From an uncultured Pelagibacteraceae bacterium (GTDB lineage Bacteria > Pseudomonadota > Alphaproteobacteria > Pelagibacterales > Pelagibacteraceae): a DNA stretch of 64,000 nucleotides. Position 1 is the first letter of the stretch. Every line of letters begins with the position of its first letter. Shown piece after piece: positions 39,881 to 47,513 of the stretch. Both the position numbers and the translations under genes were made by a program. The notes beneath the pieces were generated by a model. That model did not search any database. It was not told where the DNA came from and saw only the letters and a program-made list of their open reading frames with translations. The stretch lies in the NCBI GenBank assembly GCA_902555435.1, contig CACDRL010000007.1, positions 1 through 64,000 on the forward strand, written 5' to 3'.

Positions 39881-40825
39881 TTAATTTAATTTCTTAGGAA
39901 CTTTGAAAACTACATTTTCTTTTATAATTTCTACTTCCTCGACATTTATAGAAAACTTTTTTTTTAATTCACTAATAAAATTTTCTACTAGAATTTCAGG
40001 TGCTGATGCCCCTGATGATATACCAATTGTATTTGAATTTTGTATTTGATCAAAAGGGATCTCACTTTCAGAATGAAAAAGTTGTGAGTTTTGACAACCA
40101 GATTTTTTTGCTACCTCGACAAGTCTAACTGAATTTGAAGAATTTCTACTTCCTATCACAAAAAATATGTCACACTTTTTTGCAATATTTTTAACTGCCA
40201 TTTGCCTATTTGTTGTCGCGTAACAAATATCCTCTTTTGCTGGTTCTCTAATATTAGAAAATCTATCTTTCAAAATATTTATTATTTCCTTAGTATCATC
40301 AACAGATAATGTTGTTTGAGTTATATAAGCCAATTTTTCGTAATTATCTGTTGTATATTTCATTGCTTCAGCTTCGTTCTGAACCAAATCAATAGATCTT
40401 TTAGGTAATTGGCCCATAGTTCCTACTACTTCTGGATGGTTCTCATGACCAATCAAAACAATATGATAACCAGCTTTATATAAGTTTTCTGCTTCTCTAT
40501 GAACTTTAGAAACTAGTGGGCATGTAGCATCTACATAATTCATTTTATAATTTTTAGCTTCCTCTGGTATTTTTTTTGGAACGCCGTGAGCAGAAAAAAT
40601 AACAGGTCTAGATTTGTCATCAATTTCATCTAATTCTTCAATAAAGATAGCTCCTTTATTTTTTAAATCATCAACAACATGCTTGTTGTGAACGATTTCA
40701 TGTCTGACATAAACTGGTGACCCATATTTTATTATAGATTTTTCTACTATTTCTATGGCTCTTTCAACACCAGCACAAAATCCTCTTGGAGCAGAAAGTA
40801 AAATTTTAATTTGTTTGTTTTTCAT
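39881..40825 (-). CDS. ispH: 4-hydroxy-3-methylbut-2-enyl diphosphate reductase
   Basis: IspH (LytB) is the last enzyme of the MEP pathway and yields IPP and DMAPP. Three cluster cysteines are present: APRGFCAGVERAIE, DATCPLVSKVH and EDICYATTNRQ. The substrate histidines are in RHEIVHNKHVV and IGHENHPEVVGTMGQ. The 314-residue length is typical. Its start overlaps the 3' end of blh by 20 bp, so isoprenoid supply is coupled to retinal formation. Confidence 0.96.
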   Translation of the reverse strand: MKNKQIKILLSAPRGFCAGVERAIEIVEKSIIKYGSPVYVRHEIVHNKHVVDDLKNKGAIFIEELDEIDDKSRPVIFSAHGVPKKIPEEAKNYKMNYVDATCPLVSKVHREAENLYKAGYHIVLIGHENHPEVVGTMGQLPKRSIDLVQNEAEAMKYTTDNYEKLAYITQTTLSVDDTKEIINILKDRFSNIREPAKEDICYATTNRQMAVKNIAKKCDIFFVIGSRNSSNSVRLVEVAKKSGCQNSQLFHSESEIPFDQIQNSNTIGISSGASAPEILVENFISELKKKFSINVEEVEIIKENVVFKVPKKLN

Positions 40826-41753
40826 TTTTCTCTAAAAAATATTCCAGCAATATATGCGGAAAGGTTAAAGACGCCAAACCAATAAAAATTATTTTTAAGA
40901 TTGCATTATCTACATAGTTTACATTATTTAATAAAAACAAAACAATTATTGAAATAAAAATTGTTAAAATAGTTAATGGTAAAGCCTTTATAATAAATAA
41001 TTTAAGACCGTTTTGTAAATTGTTTTCATCAAGTTCTATCGCAAGTGAAATTGAGTGTCTTACTGAATGTAAAAAGCAAAAATAAATTGTAAAAGCTGTT
41101 AAAGGAGCAAAGTAGTAATTTAAAATAATTATTGAGAAATAATCAAAAAAAATTACGAATTTTTTTAATTCAAACTTATCAATAAATAAAAATATACTTG
41201 ATAATGAGCTTAAAATAATTGCTATCTCAATTATCTTTTTTTCCTCTAAAAATTCCAAGAATAAATAAAAATTTTCATTAACAACAAGTAATGATTTGAA
41301 TATTTTTATAGTATCATCAAAATGAAAAAAGAGTGGCGCAAGAATAATAAGCAAACCTTTTAAAAGGTATAATAATTGAATTATATACGATTTTTTGTTT
41401 ATTAAAAATTGAGCATCTTCTTTACCGAAATGAAAAGCTGCAACTGACAGAAAAATTAAAAGTGTAGCTGCAGGAAATAGCAACCAAATAAAAATGACAC
41501 TTAGTGCAATAAAAATATAAATAATATAGAAAATATATATTCCTTCAAAATTAAATATCTTAAGTAGTTTTTTACCTTTAATGTTATCTAATGAACCGTG
41601 TGAAACTCCAATAGTTAAAATTAAAAATAAACATATTGTTGATGAAATATCTAAATAATTAAATTTGAACATGACAACAGAAAATAGGTTAATTAACAAA
41701 AAAAATATAAATGAATGATTAAGGGCAATTTTCTTAATTAATTGATTAGTCAT
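40806..41753 (-). CDS. blh: Beta-carotene 15,15'-dioxygenase (Brp/Blh family)
   Basis: Blh cleaves beta-carotene into two retinal molecules. The 315-residue membrane protein has about eight hydrophobic segments and the family histidines: GVSHGSLDN near residue 52, FHFGKEDAQ, LHSVRHSISL and FPHILLEYFLE near the C-terminus. It directly follows crtY, completing a lycopene-to-retinal unit. The retinal would serve a proteorhodopsin, whose gene is not in the window. Confidence 0.92.
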   Translation of the reverse strand: MTNQLIKKIALNHSFIFFLLINLFSVVMFKFNYLDISSTICLFLILTIGVSHGSLDNIKGKKLLKIFNFEGIYIFYIIYIFIALSVIFIWLLFPAATLLIFLSVAAFHFGKEDAQFLINKKSYIIQLLYLLKGLLIILAPLFFHFDDTIKIFKSLLVVNENFYLFLEFLEEKKIIEIAIILSSLSSIFLFIDKFELKKFVIFFDYFSIIILNYYFAPLTAFTIYFCFLHSVRHSISLAIELDENNLQNGLKLFIIKALPLTILTIFISIIVLFLLNNVNYVDNAILKIIFIGLASLTFPHILLEYFLEKNEKQTN

Positions 41754-42818
41754 TTAAAATAATTCTTTTAAAAACTTCCATTTAGGCATTTTTAAAATTA
41801 TTTCTAAATCTTCCAAAAAATTGCTTTTATTAGATAAGAAATTAATAACAGTCTTAGGCGAAGTATTGAACATTTTAAAGAAAATTTCTCCCATATCTGA
41901 AGAGTTATTTCTTAAAACTTTCAAAAATATATTGTCCAAAAAATCATATTTTTTTTTAATTTTAAACAATTTAGCTTTGGAAATATTTCCAATGTTTTCT
42001 GCTATATATTTGCTGTGTTCCTGAATATTTAAAAATGTATAACCAGTACTTAATCTTGTCATATCACCGGCTGATCCAATATTTATTTCATTTAATTTTT
42101 TAAGATTTTTATTTCTAAATAGAGGTATAGAGCCTTCTTCTTTAAAATTGATTTTATAATTTTTAACATTTAAATGGTTTTTTAAGTATTGATCTATTTG
42201 ATTATTATAATCTTTTATATTTTCATTACTTAAATTTGATATCCAGGTAGTTTCCACAAGTGCATTTTTTTTCGTAAAAGGGAGAGTATAAAAAAAATGA
42301 ACCTCATTTTTCTGATCGCACGCAAAATCCATTAAGTTAAATATTTCGTCATCGAAAAAATCTTTTTCAGTTTCTATTTCTACACCACAAAAATGTTGCC
42401 ACAAATTACTTGGATTATTTTCAAAATTTGGAACGCTATTAAAAATTATTGAATTTGATAATTCAACATCATTAATATTTTTAAAAAATTTTATATTTTC
42501 ATTTAATTTAAGCTTTGAAAGGATTTTGTTATAAAATTTTCCACTATCTATTGATTGATATGGTGTTAGCTCACAATCAATAAACTTCGTATCATTAGTT
42601 ATGTTTATAGAGAAATTATTCCAACTTTTTTTGACACAATCATCAAAATTATGTGGAAATACTTTCCAAAATGACCAAGTTTTATCTCTTTTATATTCAT
42701 CTCTAGGCTCAATTATAGCCAAAGATTTATTTTTTAATTTATCAGAAATTTCAAGTTCATAAGCTAAAGATAAACCCGCACAACCACCACCGATAATTAT
42801 ATAATCAAAATCTTTCAT
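41754..42818 (-). CDS. crtY: Lycopene beta-cyclase
   Basis: CrtY cyclises lycopene to beta-carotene. The N-terminus DFDYIIIGGGCAGLSLAYEL is the FAD-binding GxGxxG region. The family's second part shows DKTWSFWK, TPYQSIDSGKFY and GSAGDMTRLSTGYTF. At 354 residues it is slightly shorter than the enterobacterial form. It overlaps crtB by 14 bp and is followed without a gap by blh. Confidence 0.93.
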   Translation of the reverse strand: MKDFDYIIIGGGCAGLSLAYELEISDKLKNKSLAIIEPRDEYKRDKTWSFWKVFPHNFDDCVKKSWNNFSINITNDTKFIDCELTPYQSIDSGKFYNKILSKLKLNENIKFFKNINDVELSNSIIFNSVPNFENNPSNLWQHFCGVEIETEKDFFDDEIFNLMDFACDQKNEVHFFYTLPFTKKNALVETTWISNLSNENIKDYNNQIDQYLKNHLNVKNYKINFKEEGSIPLFRNKNLKKLNEINIGSAGDMTRLSTGYTFLNIQEHSKYIAENIGNISKAKLFKIKKKYDFLDNIFLKVLRNNSSDMGEIFFKMFNTSPKTVINFLSNKSNFLEDLEIILKMPKWKFLKELF

Positions 42819-43656
42819 TTAAATTTATTTCCTCATTAATTAATGAATGATCATGTTCAATGTTATTATCATTTTTATTTGTAAATGTTAAAACTATTAA
42901 ATCAAAAATTGATAAAAAAGTTTCAATAATTTTTTCAATTTTTGTTACATAAATTTTTCCAGAATTTTTATAATTTTCTAAATTATTTTTATTAAGTATT
43001 TTGTATCCAATTTTTCTATATACTCGTCTTGCAACTAAAATAGAAAATCTGAAACCTAAAGGTATTTCTTTAATTGAGTAAAAAGAATTTTCATAAAATT
43101 TTTCAGATAAAGAAATAGTAGATTTAATGTCGTTGAAATTTTCATTGATATAACTTCTTTTGTTATTTTTATCTTCAATTACATCCCTTGAAATATTGGT
43201 AAGTTGCATTGCTATTCCAAGATCGATAGCTGATTTTAAGGAATTTATCTTATTAACTTTCAAAATTTTTGCCATCATTAAACCAACTGTGCCTGCTACT
43301 CTATAAGAGTATACTAATAATTCTTTTTTTGATTTTAATTCTACTCTTTCTTTTATATCTGAATTGATCCCATCAAATAAATCATTGATTGCTTTTGTTG
43401 AAATATTAAATTCATCTATAAGCTCCCAAATATTTTTAATAACAATGTTTTGAAAGTTTTTATTTAAAAAATCTTTCTTAAAATTTTCAAATTTAATTAT
43501 TTTGTCTTCCAATTTTCCTGGATCATCAGCAATATTATCTGCTTCCCTACAAAAATCATAAAGTGCAGAGCATTTCTCATAAGTTTTTTTTGGTAAAAAA
43601 AAACCAGCCCAGTTAAATGATTTCGCATAAGTTGCTAAATAATTTTTAGTTAACAT
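42805..43656 (-). CDS. crtB: Phytoene synthase
   Basis: CrtB condenses two geranylgeranyl diphosphates to phytoene. Both Asp-rich motifs are visible: YDFCREADNIADD near residue 32 and GIAMQLTNISRDVIEDKNN near 150, with FYENSFYSI-like later helix residues. The 283-residue protein is complete. It is 1 bp downstream of crtI and overlaps crtY. No crtE (GGPP synthase) is adjacent in this window. Confidence 0.94.
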   Translation of the reverse strand: MLTKNYLATYAKSFNWAGFFLPKKTYEKCSALYDFCREADNIADDPGKLEDKIIKFENFKKDFLNKNFQNIVIKNIWELIDEFNISTKAINDLFDGINSDIKERVELKSKKELLVYSYRVAGTVGLMMAKILKVNKINSLKSAIDLGIAMQLTNISRDVIEDKNNKRSYINENFNDIKSTISLSEKFYENSFYSIKEIPLGFRFSILVARRVYRKIGYKILNKNNLENYKNSGKIYVTKIEKIIETFLSIFDLIVLTFTNKNDNNIEHDHSLINEEINLNERF

Positions 43657-43657
43657 T

Positions 43658-45118
43658 CTAAATCAATTTATCTAATACTTTGGCCGAGGAAAGTACTCCT
43701 GGTACCCCTGCACCTGGGTGAGTTCCAGCACCAACAAAATACAGACCATCGTAAATTTCCGATTTATTATGAAATCTAAAATAAGCTGATTGAGTGAATT
43801 TAGGCTGAATTGAAAAACCTGATCCATATTTTGTATTAAGTTCTTTCTCAAAATAATCAGGCGTAAGATAAAAGTCTGATACAATATTACTTCTAAGATC
43901 AGGCATTAAATCGTTTTCCATTTTATCAATTACAAGGTTTTTCATTTTTTCACCTTCTATTTGCCAATCTATATTTGATTGATTATTTGGAACTGGCACT
44001 AATACATAAAAACAATCACTTCCTTCAGGAGCCATACTCTTATCTGTTGCAGAGGGTCTATGAAGATAATAGCTGATATCGTTATTTAATTTTTTATGAT
44101 TAAAAATATCATCTAGATGTTCTTTATATTTGTTTCCAAATTTAATTGTATGATGTTCAACGTTTTCATAGACTTTTTTGGTTCCAAAATAATAAACAAA
44201 TAAACCCATTGAGTAATCCATTCTCTTTTGTTTCCAATCAAACAGCATTGAATTTTTCAGGTTTTTACTAGTCATTTTTTCATAAAAAGCAGGAGGATCT
44301 GCATTACAAATTACGTTATCAGTTTCAATAATCTCTTTATTGTTAACTACAACACCAGTAATTTTATTATTCTTAGTAATAATTTCTCTTACTTCGGTAT
44401 TTTTTATTATCTCAATTTCTATCTCCTCCATTAACTTTTCAAATCCTTTAATTATATTTCCTGTGCCACCCATTGAATAATGAATTCCCCATTTTTTTTC
44501 CAAATAAAGAATTAGTCCATAAATTGAAGTAGTTGTGAATGGATTACCACCAACCAACAGTGGATGCATACTAAGCATCCTTCTTAATTTTTCATTTTTT
44601 ACATAAGACGATACTAATGAATAAACTGATTTATAACTCTTAAGTTTTAATAAAGCTGGAAGCTGTTTTATCATAAAAAAAGGTTTATCAAATGGAACAT
44701 CTGCAAGCTCTAAAAATCCCTTCTCAAAAATTTTTTTGGTAAAACTTACTAAATTCTCGTAACCCATCACATCTTCTTGATTTAAATTTTTAATTTGTTT
44801 TTTCATTTCCATTTCATCACCTGAGTAATTAAATTTAGTTTGGTCTTCGAAAACAAATTGATACCAAATTTTAAGTGGGGTTAGTTTTATATAATCCTCA
44901 GGGTTTCTATTAAACAAACTAAATAATTCGTTAATTAAATATGGAGCTGTTATTACTGTTGGCCCAGCATCAAAAGTAAAACCATCTTTTTTAAAAACTC
45001 TAGCTCTTCCACCAAGATCTGAATGTTTTTCAATTAATTTTACTTTATGTCCTTTAGCTTTCAGTCTTATTGCAGCAGCAATACCACCAAATCCAGATCC
45101 AATAACTATAGAATTCAT
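43658..45118 (-). CDS. crtI: Phytoene desaturase
   Basis: CrtI desaturates phytoene to lycopene with FAD. The N-terminus IVIGSGFGGIAAAIRLKAKG carries the dinucleotide motif, followed by the LGGRARVFKKDGFTFDAGPT segment, and the C-terminus has the carotenoid-dehydrogenase signature YFVGAGTHPGAGVPGVL. At 486 residues it is normal. It is the first gene of crtI-crtB-crtY-blh, 39 bp behind atpF, with a palindrome right before its start. Confidence 0.95.
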   Translation of the reverse strand: MNSIVIGSGFGGIAAAIRLKAKGHKVKLIEKHSDLGGRARVFKKDGFTFDAGPTVITAPYLINELFSLFNRNPEDYIKLTPLKIWYQFVFEDQTKFNYSGDEMEMKKQIKNLNQEDVMGYENLVSFTKKIFEKGFLELADVPFDKPFFMIKQLPALLKLKSYKSVYSLVSSYVKNEKLRRMLSMHPLLVGGNPFTTTSIYGLILYLEKKWGIHYSMGGTGNIIKGFEKLMEEIEIEIIKNTEVREIITKNNKITGVVVNNKEIIETDNVICNADPPAFYEKMTSKNLKNSMLFDWKQKRMDYSMGLFVYYFGTKKVYENVEHHTIKFGNKYKEHLDDIFNHKKLNNDISYYLHRPSATDKSMAPEGSDCFYVLVPVPNNQSNIDWQIEGEKMKNLVIDKMENDLMPDLRSNIVSDFYLTPDYFEKELNTKYGSGFSIQPKFTQSAYFRFHNKSEIYDGLYFVGAGTHPGAGVPGVLSSAKVLDKLI

Positions 45119-45119
45119 T

Positions 45120-45134
45120 GCTATAATTTATAGC
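45120..45134. promoter_or_regulatory. Perfect palindrome abutting the crtI start codon
   Basis: GCTATAATTTATAGC (plus strand) is a 15-bp perfect inverted repeat with 7-bp arms, one base upstream of the crtI ATG (45118). On the coding strand it contains TATAAATT, which can serve as a -10 element. The layout would suit an operator covering a promoter of a leaderless or short-leader transcript. AT-rich palindromes do arise by chance. Confidence 0.4.
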
Positions 45135-45157
45135 TTTTTCAGGAAATTGTAAGCGTA

Positions 45158-45655
45158 TTATGAGTTTATTTTTTTTAGTTGTTCTTTAGTTTCTTCTAAA
45201 TTTTTTTGAAACACAGCATCAAGTTTTGATTTATCAACTGATGTAGTTATGATTTTTTTTACTGAGTCCACCGCTATTTTAATTGAAGCATCTTTTATTT
45301 CTTTCAATGCAGCCTCTTTCATTTGGCTAATCTTATTTTCAGCTAAACTCTTTTTAATCTCTGAGGATTTATGAAATTTGTCATTTAAATCTATAATTAA
45401 TTTATCCGATTCTTTTTTTGCATTTTCCAAAATTTCATTACTTACTGTAGTAGCAGTATCTAATTTTTTTTGTGCATTATCGAGTAAAGTTTTTGCCTCT
45501 GTTCTCAATTTTTCACTTTCATCTATCTCATTTTTGATATCCGAAATCATACCATCAAGCATTTGAGAAACTTTTTGTGGAATTTTAAAATAAATTAAGA
45601 CACCGATAAAGATTACAAATGAAATTGCTACCCAGAAAGTTGCATCAATTGCCAT
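45158..45655 (-). CDS. atpF: ATP synthase F0 subunit b
   Basis: The 165-residue stator subunit has an N-terminal membrane helix (AIDATFWVAISFVIFIGVLIYF) followed by a long charged coiled coil that reaches F1. The ATG at 45655 is chosen over an upstream in-frame start because GGAG sits 9 nt before it and the family begins with a short segment before the helix. It overlaps the end of the b' gene by 11 bp. It is the last gene of the F0 operon; the F1 genes are not in this window. Confidence 0.92.
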   Translation of the reverse strand: MAIDATFWVAISFVIFIGVLIYFKIPQKVSQMLDGMISDIKNEIDESEKLRTEAKTLLDNAQKKLDTATTVSNEILENAKKESDKLIIDLNDKFHKSSEIKKSLAENKISQMKEAALKEIKDASIKIAVDSVKKIITTSVDKSKLDAVFQKNLEETKEQLKKINS

Positions 45656-46235
45656 AATATTTATCTCCATTTCTTTTAGATAGATCGTCAACAATTGCTG
45701 ATATACTGCTATTATTTACTTCAGCACCAATAAGTTTCTGTAGTAACTCAGAAGATGTATCTATAGCAATTTTATTTATTTTATCAGGCGCATTATCTCT
45801 TAAAGCTTGAATTTCTTCCTCTGCTTTAGAAATTTCGTCATCTATTTGTTTATCAAGCACTTCTCTTTTTGCATTTATATCTTTAATCGCTTTCTATCTT
45901 GCTTGATTAAACATATTATTTGCTTCAGTTTTGCTTTTTAAAATTATTTGATCGTACTCTTTAAGTTTGGTCTCACTATCTTCTCTTTGTTTTTCAGCTG
46001 CCTCAATATTTTCTAGAATTTGAGATTTTCTAGACTCTAAGTTGTTACTAATTTTTGGAAGAATTAATTTAGATAAAACTAAATACATTATCCCAAAAGT
46101 AAGTACCAACCAGAAAATCTGAGAAACCCAAAACTCAGGATTTAATTGAGGCATACCTCCACTTTCAGCTGCAAAAGCTTCTTTAATTAAAAAGAAGCTT
46201 AAAAATATTATATGAAGATATATTTTTTTGACCAT
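45645..46235 (-). pseudogene. atpG: ATP synthase F0 subunit b' interrupted by an in-frame amber codon
   Basis: Second stator b subunit (b', also called AtpG or AtpF2) of alphaproteobacteria. The ATG at 46235 gives a hydrophobic leader ending in EAFAAESGGMPQLNPEFWV, a membrane helix (FWLVLTFGIMYLVLSKLILP) and a coiled coil. At plus-strand 45894-45896 the codon is TAG, between ANNMFNQAR and KAIKDINAKRE. The same frame then continues with a normal b' C-terminal coiled coil to a TGA at 45645. Without the TAG the protein would be about 196 residues. TAG is an ordinary stop elsewhere here (for example at 6799-6801 and 62030-62032). It could be a real nonsense mutation, a sequencing or assembly error, or a site of read-through; a GTG at 45860 is the only obvious restart codon for the second half. 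Confidence 0.85.
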
Positions 46236-46239
46236 TAAC

Positions 46240-46467
46240 TTAAAACGCAAATAAAATAATCAATGCAACAACTAATCCAAATAATCCTGTTGCTTCAGCA
46301 AGTGCGAAACCTAAAAGTAAGTTTGGAAATTGTTTCTGAGCTGCTGATGGGTTTCTCATGGCACCTGATAAATAATTTCCGAAAATTATTCCAATACCAA
46401 CACCGGCACCAGCTAAAGCTATTGCTGCTAAACCTGCTCCGATCATTTTTGCTGCTTCTAATTCCAT
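46240..46467 (-). CDS. atpE: ATP synthase F0 subunit c
   Basis: The 75-residue proteolipid forms the rotor ring. Two membrane helices flank a polar loop (RNPSAAQKQ). The ion-binding carboxylate is the Glu in GFALAEATGLFGL of helix 2. The Gln in helix 1 that marks sodium-binding c-rings is absent (GAGVGIGIIFGNYL), so proton coupling is expected. A strong Shine-Dalgarno (GAGGAG) precedes the ATG. It lies between atpB and b'. Confidence 0.97.
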   Translation of the reverse strand: MELEAAKMIGAGLAAIALAGAGVGIGIIFGNYLSGAMRNPSAAQKQFPNLLLGFALAEATGLFGLVVALIILFAF

Positions 46468-46484
46468 TATATCCTCCTCTGTTA

Positions 46485-47219
46485 TTAATGGTGTAAATTT
46501 AATGCATCATTTAAATAGATGCAGGTTAAAATTGCAAAAACATATGCTTGAAGAAAAGCAACTAATATCTCCAAACCAGTTAATGCAACTGAAAAACTAA
46601 GTGGAAGCCATCCACCGACTATTCCAAGACTAATTACAAAGCCTCCGAAAACTTTCATCATTGTATGACCAGCCATCATATTAGCAAATAATCTAACTGA
46701 TAGACTTATTGGTCTACTTAGATAAGAAATAATCTCTATCACTACTATTAAAGGAAGTAGCACAGCTGGTACTCCACTTGGTACAAATAATTTTAAATAT
46801 CCAAAACCATGTTTAATAAATCCTATTACTGTTACGCCGATAAAGATAAATGCAGCAAGAACAAATGTAACAATAATATGACTAGTTACAGTGAACGTGT
46901 ACGGTATCATTCCGAACATGTTGCAAAACAAAACAAACATGAACAATGAAAAAATAAAAGCAAAATATGGTTTTGCTTTAGAACCAGCTGTATCACTTAT
47001 CATTTTGGAAACAAAGGTGTAGCTAAGTTCCGCTAATAATTGAATTTTATTTGGTAAGATTGAATTTTTCTTAGATCCTAAATTAAAAATTAATAAAATA
47101 GAAACTGTACTTATAATCATAAACAAACTTGCGTTTGTAAAAGATATATCAAATGCTCCAACTTTTATTTCAGGTCCAATTCTATAAACATCGAATTGTG
47201 ACATTGGATTTGCTGCCAT
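46485..47219 (-). CDS. atpB: ATP synthase F0 subunit a
   Basis: The 244-residue stator channel subunit has about six membrane helices. The essential Arg is in SLSVRLFANMMAGH, with the following Gln/Glu-type residues in the last helices (ALTGLEILVAFLQAYVFAIL). It carries proton half-channels facing the c-ring. It sits between atpI (9 bp) and atpE (17 bp). Confidence 0.96.
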   Translation of the reverse strand: MAANPMSQFDVYRIGPEIKVGAFDISFTNASLFMIISTVSILLIFNLGSKKNSILPNKIQLLAELSYTFVSKMISDTAGSKAKPYFAFIFSLFMFVLFCNMFGMIPYTFTVTSHIIVTFVLAAFIFIGVTVIGFIKHGFGYLKLFVPSGVPAVLLPLIVVIEIISYLSRPISLSVRLFANMMAGHTMMKVFGGFVISLGIVGGWLPLSFSVALTGLEILVAFLQAYVFAILTCIYLNDALNLHH

Positions 47220-47228
47220 AGTAGTAAC

Positions 47229-47504
47229 TTATTTTTGCATCTTCTTTGCTGATTTAATCACATTCATTATTCCAGCGATCACGCCAACAAAAAAAAATAT
47301 TAATATAAACCAGGGTTTAGTACCAAAGGTCTTGTCAAAAATAAACCCAATAATTGTCCCCACAGCAACTGCAGACACAAGTTCTGTGCTTAATTTGAAT
47401 GCTGTTCCAATAGGTGAGGGATTATCCTTCTTGTTGTAAAGATTTTTCTTAGAAATCTTGCTTTTTGCAATCTCTAAGCGAGTTTTAAAAGGGTCTTTTG
47501 CCAT
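47229..47504 (-). CDS. atpI: ATP synthase accessory protein AtpI
   Basis: A 91-residue protein with two membrane helices (about residues 32-52 and 60-80) joined by DKTFGTKPW. It matches the short alphaproteobacterial AtpI family, believed to help c-ring assembly or Mg2+ handling. It precedes atpB in the F0 operon and follows smc by 9 bp. Confidence 0.87.
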   Translation of the reverse strand: MAKDPFKTRLEIAKSKISKKNLYNKKDNPSPIGTAFKLSTELVSAVAVGTIIGFIFDKTFGTKPWFILIFFFVGVIAGIMNVIKSAKKMQK

Positions 47505-47513
47505 TTATATTGC

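Noticed and set aside
45645-45860. Separate small gene starting at GTG 45860
   Set aside because: It is the in-frame C-terminal half of ATP synthase b' after the amber codon, not an independent gene, although restart there is kept as a possibility.
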